Shown: positions 1 to 8,759 of the stretch, piece after piece
Numbering within the stretch: the first letter of the stretch is position 1
Layout of the letters: every line of letters begins with the position of its first letter
Source: a bacterium
GTDB lineage: Bacteria > Bacillota_I > Bacilli_A > RF39 > UBA660
Reading direction: 5' to 3'
Length of the DNA: 64,000 nt
NCBI GenBank assembly: GCA_004563275.1
Contig: SFSZ01000011.1
Coordinates: 1-64,000, forward strand
Program-made: the position numbers and the translations under genes
The notes under the pieces: generated by a model
Told to the model about the DNA's origin: nothing
Database searches by the model: none
The model's input: the letters and a program-made list of their open reading frames with translations, nothing else

Positions 1-1787
1 TATTTTATCGTGGTACTTATATTAGTTATCGTGAGTTATATGAAAAAGCTTATGAATTTGCTAAATCTTTAAAAGCAATGGGATATAAAAAGGGTGATGA
101 AATTCCGGTTTGTGTTGGAAATATTCCAGAATTCTTATATATTGAGCTAGCAATTAATTTAATCGGATGTAAAATGAATAGTTTTGGTGATTGGTTTGAT
201 CCAGAATATACTAAATTTATTTTAAATAATTCTAAGAGTAAAAATGTATTTATTTCTGATGATGTTAGAGATATGCTTAAAGATAAGATTGAAGGATCTA
301 ATGTTGAAAATGTTGTAGTATTTTCTTTAGCTGATTCTTTAAAGAAAGATGCAAATGGTGAAGTAATTGATCCTTATGCTAAGTATGATTCTAAAGTTTA
401 TGATATGCGCAATTATGTAGGTGATATTAAAAGTACTTGGAGTAAGAATATTATTAATAAAGAAGAATTTATGTCTTTAGGTTTAAATTATAATGATAGA
501 GTAGTTGAAAATATGAGTTTAGATGATCATTGTGCGATTACTTATACTAGTGGTACTACTCATCCAGGATGGCCTAAGGCTGTTTTAAATGATAATAGAA
601 CTTATTATACTATGTCTAGATTTAAGGATGCCGATATTTCTGGTATGGCTAGTTTAAATAAGAGAAAGGTTATGCATCATATTCCTACTTATACTCATAT
701 GGAATTATGTTCTATTTGTGATTCTTTATATCAAATTTGTTCTTTAAGATTAGAACCTTTTTATAGAGAAGATTTCTTTAAGTATGCAATACTTATTAAT
801 GAACCTAATTATTCACCAGGTAGTGTAGCTTTCTGGAGTAGTTTATGTGATGCTTTAAATAATGGTGATCCTGAGTTTAAAGATGCTGATTTTGGACATT
901 TAATTGCAGCTGTTGTTACTGGTGAGGGTATGAGTCAAGGTGAAGAAAAATACTTTAATTATACAGCTAGAAAACATAAATTTGGGTCTAAAGAATTACC
1001 TTTTCCAATAGCTCCAATATCATTTTCAATTGGTGGAGGAACTAATGAAGCTAGTGGTATTTTTACAACTTTATTTAAAGCTCATATGGAAAAATTACCA
1101 CAAAATTTAAAACATAGAAAAGAAGGTTTAGGTTTAACTACTTTACCTTTTGCGATTACAGAAGTATTAGATGATGAAGGTCATTATTGTAAGATTGGAG
1201 AAGCTGGTACTTTAGTTTCTAGATCTCCAGCAATGATGGTTGGTTATTATTATGATGAAGAATTAAATAAAGATGCATTTATTACTGATGCTTATGGTAA
1301 TAGATGGGTTAATATGGGTAAATTTTCATACAAATCTGATAAATATGGCAGAATTAAAATGAAAGGTAGACCTAAAGCTATTATTAAATTAGATGATGGT
1401 AAAACTGTTCCTTTCTTTAATGTTGAAGATATAGTACTTAAAGATACTAAATTAGTAATGTCTTGTAGTGTTGTTCCTGTTAATGATGATTGCTTAGGTG
1501 AAGTTTACGCAATTTGGGTAGTGCCTAATCCAAGGATAAATATAAGTAAAGAAAAGTTTGTTAGAAGTATTGTTTTAAGATTAGAACAACAATTTGATAA
1601 AGAAGTATTAGATAAATTGTATATTAACGTAACTAATAAATTCCCAGTAGCACCAAGTGGTAAGAGAGATTTAGAAACTTTAAAAACTTGGGGTTATGAT
1701 AAAGAAGCTAATGTTACAAGATTAGCTACTGAATATAAATATCAAATGCAAAAAGATAGTAAAGTATTTAAGATGGGTCCGAGGTAA
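1..1787 (+). CDS. AMP-binding acyl-CoA synthetase-like protein, 5' end outside window
   Basis: The reading frame is open from base 3, so the gene begins upstream of the window; the first internal Met is at base 78. The protein belongs to the adenylate-forming (AMP-binding) superfamily: a P-loop-like YTSGTT followed by PKA (bases about 537-580), a GGTNEASG motif where the family has YGxTE, a GRPKAIIK hinge region and a C-terminal APSGKRD that keeps the usual catalytic Lys. It is odd in two places: the P-loop is followed by HPGW before PKA, and the normally invariant TGD motif reads MGK (bases about 1315-1323). Substrate cannot be told; it may be a divergent fatty-acid or envelope-lipid ligase. 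Terminal domains look complete. It is followed by the kinase gene after 54 bases. Confidence 0.85.
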   Translation, partial: FYRGTYISYRELYEKAYEFAKSLKAMGYKKGDEIPVCVGNIPEFLYIELAINLIGCKMNSFGDWFDPEYTKFILNNSKSKNVFISDDVRDMLKDKIEGSNVENVVVFSLADSLKKDANGEVIDPYAKYDSKVYDMRNYVGDIKSTWSKNIINKEEFMSLGLNYNDRVVENMSLDDHCAITYTSGTTHPGWPKAVLNDNRTYYTMSRFKDADISGMASLNKRKVMHHIPTYTHMELCSICDSLYQICSLRLEPFYREDFFKYAILINEPNYSPGSVAFWSSLCDALNNGDPEFKDADFGHLIAAVVTGEGMSQGEEKYFNYTARKHKFGSKELPFPIAPISFSIGGGTNEASGIFTTLFKAHMEKLPQNLKHRKEGLGLTTLPFAITEVLDDEGHYCKIGEAGTLVSRSPAMMVGYYYDEELNKDAFITDAYGNRWVNMGKFSYKSDKYGRIKMKGRPKAIIKLDDGKTVPFFNVEDIVLKDTKLVMSCSVVPVNDDCLGEVYAIWVVPNPRINISKEKFVRSIVLRLEQQFDKEVLDKLYINVTNKFPVAPSGKRDLETLKTWGYDKEANVTRLATEYKYQMQKDSKVFKMGPR

Positions 1788-1841
1788 TGGACTTATCTTT
1801 TTTTTTGTGATAAGATTTTATTATACTAGGAGGATTATGAT

Positions 1842-3626
1842 ATGACTTATTTAATTATAATTTGTTTATCACTTATATATTCCATTGTTTTAAACGTTGT
1901 ATATTTTAGAAAGAATCATTTACAGACACAAGAAACTAAATATTATTCAATTTTGATTGTATTTAATTTGTTTGCATTGATATTTGAGTTAATATGCGGG
2001 ATTTTAGGTCATACATTACCAGATTCTAGTGTTATATCAATGATGTTTACTAAAGTATTTATGACATATTTAACAGTATTTTCTTGTTTTATATCTTTAT
2101 ATATTAATATGATATGTTTTAATGATAAACCTAAAATATTTAATGTAATTAAATATTCTTTATTAAGTATTTTAGTAATTGGAGTTTTATTTATTTTATA
2201 TTTACCAATAACAACGTATACTGGATATGCGACTGGGCAATCAGTTAATTTTGTATTTGCGATAGGAACAGTTTTTATTACTTTAGGATTGATTCCTATT
2301 TTTACAAGATATAAATATGTTAATTTAAAGAAAACAATACCTTTTATATTGTTTATGTTAGGTAATGTAATTGTAGCTATTATTCAAAAATATAATCCAG
2401 AAATTACTATTACAACTTCTGTAGAATGTTTAGTTATGTTTGTCATGTATTTTACGATTGAAAATCCAGATGTAAAAATGATTGAAGAATTAACTAAAGC
2501 CAGAAGTTTATCTGAACAAAGTGCCAATGAAAAGAATGAATTTTTAAGTGTTGTTACCGATGATATCAAAGAGAAATTAAATAGAGTAGAAAAGATTTAT
2601 GATGATATGTGTAAACTTAATCCTTCTAAAGAGATGCAGGAAGATTTAGATGATTTGAAAGTTATTGTTGATAATGCAAGAGTTAAGATTAGAAATTCTA
2701 TTGACGTTTCACAAATGGATTCTATGTATTTAAATACGATTAATACTAAATATAATATTAGATTATTACTTAATAGTATTTATTCAATGACTAAAGCAAG
2801 TGTTAGTGATAAGGTTGATTATAGATTAGTTATTAATGATAAAATTCCTGAAGAATTATATGGGGATTCGATTAAGCTTAAACAAGTTATTAATACTTTA
2901 TTAAGTAACTCAATAAGATTTACTAATAGTGGTTATATTGAATTAAGAGCTAATTGTATTATTAAAAATGATGTATGTAGATTAATTATTAGTGTTGAAG
3001 ATTCTGGTAAGGGGATTAATATTTATAAACAAAATGAAATATTATCTAATCATGATGATTTAACTAAAGAAGAAATTAATAAAATTGATGATAAAGATTT
3101 AAATTTAAAGATGGTTAGAAAGATAATTAATATTATTGGTGGAGCTTTTTCAATAGATACTAATAAAGGTAATGGTACAATTGTAACTATATATGTTGAT
3201 CAAAAGATTGCTGATGATAAATCTAATTATGAAAAGAAGATAGATGAATATAGTGATAAACTTTTAAAACTTAAAAAGGTTGCTTTAATTAGTTCTGATT
3301 TAAATGATATTAAAGTAATTAAGAGTATTTGTAAGAAAAAGGAATATGAGTTTGAGTATTATGATATGACTAAAAAATGTTTAGATGATGTAAGAGCTGA
3401 TAAACATTTTGATATTATAGTTATTGATGAAAATATGGATAAAATTGATGCTAAATCATTTTTAAGTAAAGTTAAAGAAGTAAAGAGTTTTGATGGTAAA
3501 GTATTTATTATAACTAATAATAAAGATTTAAAATCTAAGAAAGAAATGTTAGATTTGGGATTTAAATCAATTTTAATAAGACCTTTAAATAAGAAGGATT
3601 TAATGGATTTCTTTAATCTGACATAA
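1842..3626 (+). CDS. Membrane hybrid histidine kinase-like protein with degenerate catalytic motifs
   Basis: 594 aa. Roughly the first 205 residues are six or seven membrane segments; then a dimerisation-type helix pair (about 225-300), a HATPase domain (about 305-455) and a C-terminal receiver-like domain (about 478-594). The H-box reads FLSVVTDDIKEKL, with Asp240 where the phosphoacceptor His should be. The N-box (Asn356) and the G1 box DSGKGI (387-392) are kept, but the glycine-rich G2 region reads DKDLNL. In the receiver the acidic pair is SerSer (484-485), the phosphoacceptor Asp529 is kept and the conserved Lys is Arg580. It sits directly upstream of spo0A on the same strand, with a terminator between them. 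It is probably a pseudokinase, phosphatase or scaffold rather than an active autokinase. Start supported by AGGAGG upstream. Confidence 0.85.
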   Translation: MTYLIIICLSLIYSIVLNVVYFRKNHLQTQETKYYSILIVFNLFALIFELICGILGHTLPDSSVISMMFTKVFMTYLTVFSCFISLYINMICFNDKPKIFNVIKYSLLSILVIGVLFILYLPITTYTGYATGQSVNFVFAIGTVFITLGLIPIFTRYKYVNLKKTIPFILFMLGNVIVAIIQKYNPEITITTSVECLVMFVMYFTIENPDVKMIEELTKARSLSEQSANEKNEFLSVVTDDIKEKLNRVEKIYDDMCKLNPSKEMQEDLDDLKVIVDNARVKIRNSIDVSQMDSMYLNTINTKYNIRLLLNSIYSMTKASVSDKVDYRLVINDKIPEELYGDSIKLKQVINTLLSNSIRFTNSGYIELRANCIIKNDVCRLIISVEDSGKGINIYKQNEILSNHDDLTKEEINKIDDKDLNLKMVRKIINIIGGAFSIDTNKGNGTIVTIYVDQKIADDKSNYEKKIDEYSDKLLKLKKVALISSDLNDIKVIKSICKKKEYEFEYYDMTKKCLDDVRADKHFDIIVIDENMDKIDAKSFLSKVKEVKSFDGKVFIITNNKDLKSKKEMLDLGFKSILIRPLNKKDLMDFFNLT

Positions 3627-3633
3627 TTCGACA
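3627..3633 (-). promoter_or_regulatory. Candidate Spo0A box (0A box) upstream of spo0A
   Basis: The 7-mer TTCGACA directly after the kinase stop codon is, on the minus strand, TGTCGAA, a perfect match to the Bacillus 0A box TGNCGAA. It lies about 100 bases upstream of the spo0A start, where autoregulation would be expected. A 7-mer match can arise by chance (another lies inside uvrB coding sequence), so support is modest. Confidence 0.3.
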
Positions 3634-3642
3634 AATGTTTAC

Positions 3643-3680
3643 ATATCTTGACAGTTATTGTCAAGATATTTTCTTTTTAT
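3643..3680 (+). terminator. Intrinsic terminator after the hybrid kinase gene
   Basis: Perfect 11-bp stem (3643-3653 with 3659-3669), 5-base loop, then a T-rich tract. It separates the kinase from spo0A, which therefore probably has its own promoter. Confidence 0.85.
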
Positions 3681-3696
3681 TTGTAGAAAATAATAT

Positions 3697-3707
3697 TATA
3701 ATAGAAT
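3697..3707 (+). promoter_or_regulatory. Candidate spo0A promoter -10 region
   Basis: TATAAT at 3697-3702, 34 bases before the spo0A start and just after the terminator. It overlaps ATAGAAT (3701-3707), which fits the SigH -10 pattern RnnGAAT; a GTAGAAAAT at 3683-3691 resembles the SigH -35 with one mismatch but with a spacer shorter than usual. No convincing SigA -35 was seen. Confidence 0.3.
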
Positions 3708-3735
3708 TGCGTGGTGTAAATAAAAAGGAGATAAG

Positions 3736-4494
3736 ATGAATAAAAGAATACGCGTTTTTATGGTAGACGATAATAAGAAGTTCGTGGAGTCTGTAAAGGA
3801 GTATTTTAGTAGTCACGCAGTAATTGATGTTGTAGATTGGGCTTATGATGGAGAAGAAGCTCTAGAAAAGATTAGTAATAATTATAATAATTATGATGTA
3901 CTTGTAATGGATTTAATTATTCCTAAAATGGATGGTTTAAGTGTTTTAGAAGAATTAAATAAGAGAAATATTCATTTAAAAAGTATTGTTACAACAGGAA
4001 TTAATTCAATTGAAGTTATCAATAAATGTATGCAAGTAGGAGTTAATTATTATTTACTTAAACCTTATAGTTTTGATGCTTTAGCTAAACATATGGAAAC
4101 TATAATAGAGTCAAGAAAAGATAAACTAATTGTAAACGATAATGATTTGAAACAAGCAATTACAACATTATTACATTCTCTTGGCATACCATCTCATATT
4201 AAAGGTTATGCTTATATTAGAGATAGTATTGATTTAATGTATAATAATCCTTCGATGATTGGAGCTATAACTAAAGAGTTATATCCAGAAATAGCTGATA
4301 AGTATGATACAACTACTAGTCGAGTTGAAAGAGCAATTAGACATGCTATTGAAGTTAGTTGGAGTAGAGGAGATTATGATTTAATGGAATCTTTATTTGG
4401 TCATTCAGTTGATTATGATAGAGCTAAGCCAACTAATTCAGAGTTTATTGCAACTGTTGCTGATAAGCTTAGATTAGAAAGAATATATGAATAA
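3736..4494 (+). CDS. spo0A: Sporulation transcription factor Spo0A
   Basis: 252 aa, close to the usual size for Spo0A. The receiver domain is intact: acidic pair Asp11-Asp12, phosphoacceptor Asp59 in [11 protein letters not shown], Thr86/Thr87 and Lys109 in LLKP. The C-terminal DNA-binding domain has the family signature helix [16 protein letters not shown] (about 192-207) and then [20 protein letters not shown] (229-248), which is nearly identical to Bacillus Spo0A. As master regulator it would bind 0A boxes once phosphorylated. A good ribosome site (AAGGAG) precedes the start. Its neighbour upstream is a hybrid kinase lacking the usual His; downstream a hairpin separates it from a Clp-like ATPase gene. 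cotJ, yunB and yutH homologues elsewhere in the window agree with a sporulation role. Confidence 0.97.
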   Translation: MNKRIRVFMVDDNKKFVESVKEYFSSHAVIDVVDWAYDGEEALEKISNNYNNYDVLVMDLIIPKMDGLSVLEELNKRNIHLKSIVTTGINSIEVINKCMQVGVNYYLLKPYSFDALAKHMETIIESRKDKLIVNDNDLKQAITTLLHSLGIPSHIKGYAYIRDSIDLMYNNPSMIGAITKELYPEIADKYDTTTSRVERAIRHAIEVSWSRGDYDLMESLFGHSVDYDRAKPTNSEFIATVADKLRLERIYE

Positions 4495-4506
4495 ATAACT
4501 AATATT

Positions 4507-4545
4507 ATCCTCATTATATACATAAAGTATATAGGAGGATTTTTT
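4507..4545 (+). terminator. Terminator hairpin that also covers the ribosome site of the Clp-like gene
   Basis: Two stacked stems: ATCCTC (4507-4512) with GAGGAT (4535-4540), and TATATAC (4515-4521) with GTATATA (4527-4533), loop ATAAA, followed by five T. The right arm is the AGGAGGA ribosome site of the gene starting at 4547. It can act as a spo0A terminator and as a translational lock. Confidence 0.7.
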
Positions 4546-4546
4546 A

Positions 4547-6253
4547 ATGGATAAATGTTTTAATAAGAGTGTTTGTAGAATATTAGAAATAGCTGAACAA
4601 GAGATGCTTAATTGTCATCATCCTTATGTTGGAACAGAGCATTTATTACTAGCTTTGTTAAAAAATAATAATATTAGCGAAATATGTATTAAATATAATT
4701 TAACTTATAAAAGTTTTAAAAAAGAATTAATTAAAGTAATTGGTATGGCTAGTAAAGAAAGTGTTAATATTCTTTATACACCTTTACTTAAAATAGTTAT
4801 AGAAAATGCTTCAAAAAAAGCGAATAAAGAACAAAAAGAATTAGATGAATTTTATTTGCTTTCATCTTTACTTAATGAACAAGATGGGATAGCTTTACAG
4901 ATTGTTTCTAATATGGGAATAGATACAGAAAGTTTAACGAATGAGATTAATAAACCATCATTAATATATCAATTAGGGGTTTCTTTAAATGAAAAAGAAA
5001 GTGATAGGGTTTATTTAAGAGATAAAGAAATAAATGAAGTAATGGAAATATTACTTAGAAAGAATAAGAATAATCCTTTGCTTATTGGACATGCTGGAGT
5101 TGGAAAGACGGCGATTGCTTATGAACTTGCTCATATGATTAAAGAAGGTAATGTACCAGATAAATTAAAAAATAAAGAGATAGTTTTAATTAATACATCT
5201 ACTTTAATAGCAGGAACAAAATATCGTGGAGAGTTTGAACTTAGAGTTAATAATTTAATTAAAGAAGTTATGAAGTGTAAAAATATTATTTTATTTATAG
5301 ATGAGATTCATACGATAGTTAAGACGGGAGCTTCTGATGGTTCGATAGATGCTGCAAATATTTTAAAACCATATTTAGCAAGAGGAGATATTAAAATTAT
5401 TGGAGCTACTACTTATGAGGAATATAATGAATATATAAAAAAAGATCCGGCTTTAGTTAGAAGGTTTACTCCAGTAATGGTCAATGAACCTAGTAATAAA
5501 GATATGTTAACGATTATGAATAAAGTTAAAAAGAATTATGAGTCTTTTTATGATTTAAAGATAAATAAAAATACGATTAAATATTTAATAGATATTACTG
5601 ATAAGTATTTACCTAATTTATATAATCCAGATAAGTGTATAGAAGTTCTTGATACGGTATGTTCTAAGAAGTTAATAGATATGTATAAAGATAATAGTAA
5701 GAATAAGATTATTAGTAATGAAGATATATATGATGTTATTAAAAATAGAGTTAATATTAGTACTTTAAGAGAAGATAAAATAAATGAGTTATATGATGAA
5801 TTAAAAGAAAAATATAATGAAAAGACAGTTAAAAATATTGTTAATTTAATTAAAGATAATAAATTTAATAAATATATGGTTTTGGATGGATTAGATAAAA
5901 ATAATAAAATTAAAATAATTAAATATATTTCATCAAAATTTAACATTAATATGATAAATATTAATTGTGAGGAATATAATGATGATTATAGTTTAAGTAA
6001 GTTATTATCTAATGATTATTTATATAATAAATTAGAAGAGTATCCATTTTCATTTATAGTGTTTAATAATTATGATGAAGCTAATAAGGTTTTGTATAAT
6101 TTAATTAAAACTATGATTAATAGTGGGTATATAACTAATTCTTTAAATAAGAAATTATACTTAAATAATTCAATTATATTTTTATTAAATAATAAAGAAG
6201 AAAGTAATTTGGGTTTTAATAATAATCTTTCTTTTATTCCTCAAAAATGTTAA
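4547..6253 (+). CDS. ClpC-like AAA+ ATPase with degenerate second AAA+ domain
   Basis: 568 aa against about 810 for ClpC. A Clp N-terminal double repeat (about 1-140, with YVGTEHLLLALL) is followed by a D1 AAA+ module that looks active: Walker A GHAGVGKT (181-188), Walker B ILFIDE (248-253) and arginines 305-306. No long middle coiled coil is visible. The rest (about 440-560) aligns in order with ClpC D2, but its Walker A position reads GLDKNNK and the Walker B Asp-Glu is AsnAsn (VFNNYDEA), and the C-terminal D2 small domain with the ClpP-docking loop is absent. It may work as a single-ring unfoldase or regulator without ClpP. It lies next to cysS, a common place for clpC in Firmicutes. Confidence 0.85.
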   Translation: MDKCFNKSVCRILEIAEQEMLNCHHPYVGTEHLLLALLKNNNISEICIKYNLTYKSFKKELIKVIGMASKESVNILYTPLLKIVIENASKKANKEQKELDEFYLLSSLLNEQDGIALQIVSNMGIDTESLTNEINKPSLIYQLGVSLNEKESDRVYLRDKEINEVMEILLRKNKNNPLLIGHAGVGKTAIAYELAHMIKEGNVPDKLKNKEIVLINTSTLIAGTKYRGEFELRVNNLIKEVMKCKNIILFIDEIHTIVKTGASDGSIDAANILKPYLARGDIKIIGATTYEEYNEYIKKDPALVRRFTPVMVNEPSNKDMLTIMNKVKKNYESFYDLKINKNTIKYLIDITDKYLPNLYNPDKCIEVLDTVCSKKLIDMYKDNSKNKIISNEDIYDVIKNRVNISTLREDKINELYDELKEKYNEKTVKNIVNLIKDNKFNKYMVLDGLDKNNKIKIIKYISSKFNINMININCEEYNDDYSLSKLLSNDYLYNKLEEYPFSFIVFNNYDEANKVLYNLIKTMINSGYITNSLNKKLYLNNSIIFLLNNKEESNLGFNNNLSFIPQKC

Positions 6254-6277
6254 AATAACTTTTAGGAGGAGAGAGTT

Positions 6278-7669
6278 ATGAAGTTTTATAATACTTTAAC
6301 AAGACAAGTAGAAGAGTTTAAACCTCATTATGAAGGTAAGGTTTCTTTTTATACTTGTGGACCAACTGTATATCATTATGCTCATATTGGTAATATGCGT
6401 AACTATGTGGGTCATGATATTTTAGATAAGACTTTAAGATATATTGGTTATGATGTTAAAAGAATAATGAATATTACGGATGTTGGTCATTTAAAAAGTG
6501 ATTCTGATACTGGAGAAGATAAAATGGTATCAAGTGCTAAAAGAGAGCATAAGACTGTATTAGATGTAGCTAAATTTTATACTGATGCATTCTTTAAAGA
6601 TTTTGAGGCTTTAAACTGTCGAATTCCAGATATTGTTTCACCAGCAACTGATAATATTGATGAGTATATTAAGATTATTAGTAGTTTATTAGAAAAAGGA
6701 TATGCTTATCAAGCTGGAGGAAATGTTTACTTTGATGTTAGTAAATTATCTGATTATTATCAATTAACTAATCATAAAGAAGATGAGATGGTTGTTGGGG
6801 TAAGAGAAGGAGTAGAGTTTGATGAAAGTAAAAGAAATCAAGCTGACTTTGCTTTATGGTTTACTAAGAGTAAATTTGAAGATCAAGAATTAAAATGGGA
6901 TTCTCCATTTGGAGTAGGTTATCCAGGATGGCATATTGAATGTTCAGGAATATCTATCAAATATATTGGAGAATATTTAGATATTCATGGTGGTGGAGTA
7001 GATAATATATTTCCTCATCACACTAATGAAATAGCACAAAGTGAGGCTTATTTAGGGCATAAATGGTGTAATTATTGGTTTCATAATGAACATTTAATGG
7101 ATGAAACTGGTAAGATGAGTAAAAGTCATGGAGCTATACTTTCAGTAGAAGAATTAATTAAAAGAGGATATAATCCTTTATCATTTAGATTTATGTGTTT
7201 AAATAGTCATTATCGTAAACAATTAGTATTTTCATTTGATAGTTTAAATAGTGCTGAACAAGCTTATTTAAAACTTAAAAATAAGATATCTTTAATTAAA
7301 GATGAAGGAGAATTATCTGAAGGTGATTTTGATAAATATAAAAATATGTTTATTGAATATATAACTAATGATTTAAATACTGCTAATGCAATTACATTGT
7401 TATATGATTTACTTAAAGATGATACAGTTAATGGTCATACTAAGATTGAACTTGTTAGATCTTTTGATAAGGTTCTTAGTTTAGATTTACTTCCAGAAGT
7501 AAAAGAAGTAAGAAGTGATCATGAACATATTATGAAGTTAATTGAAACAAGAAATGAAGCTAAGAAAGCAAAAAATTTTGAACTTGCTGATGCAATAAGA
7601 GATGAATTATTAAGTAAGGGTATTGCTTTAGTTGATACTAGAGAAGGTACTATTTATAAAGAGGTTTAG
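6278..7669 (+). CDS. cysS: Cysteinyl-tRNA synthetase
   Basis: 463 aa, the normal size. It charges tRNA-Cys with cysteine in the cytoplasm. The class I signatures are present: HIGN at 36-39 for HIGH, KMSKS at 289-293, and the zinc ligands Cys27, Cys232, His257 and Glu261. The ribosome site is a strong AGGAGG. The gene follows the Clp-like ATPase by 24 bases and is followed after two bases by a membrane protease gene, so the three are likely co-transcribed. No T-box leader was seen upstream, so regulation by uncharged tRNA at this point is unlikely. Confidence 0.98.
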   Translation: MKFYNTLTRQVEEFKPHYEGKVSFYTCGPTVYHYAHIGNMRNYVGHDILDKTLRYIGYDVKRIMNITDVGHLKSDSDTGEDKMVSSAKREHKTVLDVAKFYTDAFFKDFEALNCRIPDIVSPATDNIDEYIKIISSLLEKGYAYQAGGNVYFDVSKLSDYYQLTNHKEDEMVVGVREGVEFDESKRNQADFALWFTKSKFEDQELKWDSPFGVGYPGWHIECSGISIKYIGEYLDIHGGGVDNIFPHHTNEIAQSEAYLGHKWCNYWFHNEHLMDETGKMSKSHGAILSVEELIKRGYNPLSFRFMCLNSHYRKQLVFSFDSLNSAEQAYLKLKNKISLIKDEGELSEGDFDKYKNMFIEYITNDLNTANAITLLYDLLKDDTVNGHTKIELVRSFDKVLSLDLLPEVKEVRSDHEHIMKLIETRNEAKKAKNFELADAIRDELLSKGIALVDTREGTIYKEV

Positions 7670-7671
7670 AA

Positions 7672-8340
7672 GTGGAAAGTTTATTATATTTATTAGCACT
7701 TATTATTCCTTTAATAGCACAAATTTATGTAAGTGCTACTTATAAAAAGAATAGTAAGAAAGATAATGCTTTTGGATTAACTGGATATGATGTTGCTAGA
7801 AAGATTCTTGATAAGAATGAATTAAATGACTTATATGTAGTTGAAACTAAAGGAACTATGACAGATCATTATGATCCAACTAGAAAGACTATTAAATTAT
7901 CTACTGATGTTTATCATGGTAAATCAGTAGCATCTTTAGCAATTGCTGCTCATGAATGTGGACACGCTATTCAAGATAAAGAAGGTTATTTATTTTTAAG
8001 AATAAGAAGTTTTATTTATCCAATTGTTAATTTAGGTACAAGACTTGCTTATATTATTCTTTTACTTGGATTAATCTTAGAATATATGGATTTAATTATG
8101 TTGGGTATTGTTTTAGTTGGATTAGGTTTAGTATTCCAAATTATTACTTTACCAGTAGAAATTAATGCCAGTAAAAGAGCTGCTAAAGAAATTGATCAAG
8201 CTAATTTAGGAAATAAAAAAGATCAAGCTGGAGTAAAAGAAATGCTTACTAGTGCAGCTTTAACATATTTAGCAGGTGTTTTATCAAGTGCATTAGAAGT
8301 ATTTAGATTATTATTGATATTTACTGATAGAAGAGACTAA
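7672..8340 (+). CDS. Membrane zinc metallopeptidase, YugP family
   Basis: 222 aa starting with GTG two bases after cysS. An N-terminal membrane segment is followed by a soluble part with the zinc-protease motif HECGH (94-98), then two or three further membrane segments and a conserved LPVEINASKRA stretch. This is the layout of the uncharacterised YugP/DUF zinc metallopeptidase family, putative neutral zinc proteases in the membrane. The physiological substrate is not known. A terminator overlaps the stop codon, marking the end of the transcription unit. Confidence 0.9.
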   Translation: MESLLYLLALIIPLIAQIYVSATYKKNSKKDNAFGLTGYDVARKILDKNELNDLYVVETKGTMTDHYDPTRKTIKLSTDVYHGKSVASLAIAAHECGHAIQDKEGYLFLRIRSFIYPIVNLGTRLAYIILLLGLILEYMDLIMLGIVLVGLGLVFQIITLPVEINASKRAAKEIDQANLGNKKDQAGVKEMLTSAALTYLAGVLSSALEVFRLLLIFTDRRD

Positions 8341-8353
8341 TGTCTCTTTTTTT
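8332..8353 (+). terminator. Intrinsic terminator after the YugP-like gene
   Basis: Stem AGAGAC (8332-8337) with GTCTCT (8342-8347), 4-base loop containing the stop codon, then seven T. Confidence 0.8.
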
Positions 8354-8377
8354 GATATAATTAAGCAGAGGTGGATT

Positions 8378-8668
8378 ATGAAAATTAATTGTGAATATTG
8401 TGATAGTATTATAGATACAGAAGTAGATAAAAAATGTCCGAATTGTAATGCTAGTTATGCAAAAAATAAAGAATATAAAGAATACATAAAAAAAGAAAAA
8501 GAAGAAGCGGCTAGAATGGAAGAATTTACTAATCAAGTTAAAGAACGTGTGATTAGTCAATTTAAAGTTAATCAAAAAGTGTCAAAAGTGGTTTTTATTG
8601 TAGCTTCGATTATTATTTTGATAATATTTATTGTAATAATTACTACTATTTTAAAGATGAAATTTTAA
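8378..8668 (+). CDS. Small zinc-ribbon membrane protein
   Basis: 96 aa. The N-terminus has two CxxC knuckles (CEYC at 5-8 and CPNC at 20-23) forming a probable zinc ribbon, then a charged helical stretch and one C-terminal membrane segment (about 70-92). The zinc ribbon would face the cytoplasm. Ribosome site AGAGGTGG is well placed, and TATAAT-like sequence follows the upstream terminator. The next gene starts the polysaccharide locus. Function unknown; similar small zinc-ribbon/membrane proteins occur widely in Firmicutes. Confidence 0.75.
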   Translation: MKINCEYCDSIIDTEVDKKCPNCNASYAKNKEYKEYIKKEKEEAARMEEFTNQVKERVISQFKVNQKVSKVVFIVASIIILIIFIVIITTILKMKF

Positions 8669-8759
8669 AAAAACATAAATTTTTTACAAAAATATACAAA
8701 TTTTGATTTTTTGTCCTCAATATGTGATATACTCTTAGTGTAGGAGTGAGATTGATACT

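Noticed and set aside
1815..1841. TATACT at 1822-1827 as a promoter for the hybrid kinase
   Set aside because: It directly abuts the AGGAGG ribosome site, so transcription would begin inside or after the site.
6254..6277. T-box riboswitch before cysS
   Set aside because: The gap to the previous gene is only 24 bases, with no room for a T-box leader.
8321..8575. Minus-strand frame opposite the zinc-ribbon gene and other antisense frames longer than 60 codons (2384-2569, 3359-3664, 5548-5946, 9792-10043, 33746-33967, 39076-39318)
   Set aside because: They overlap well-supported genes, have AT-driven low-complexity products and no ribosome sites.
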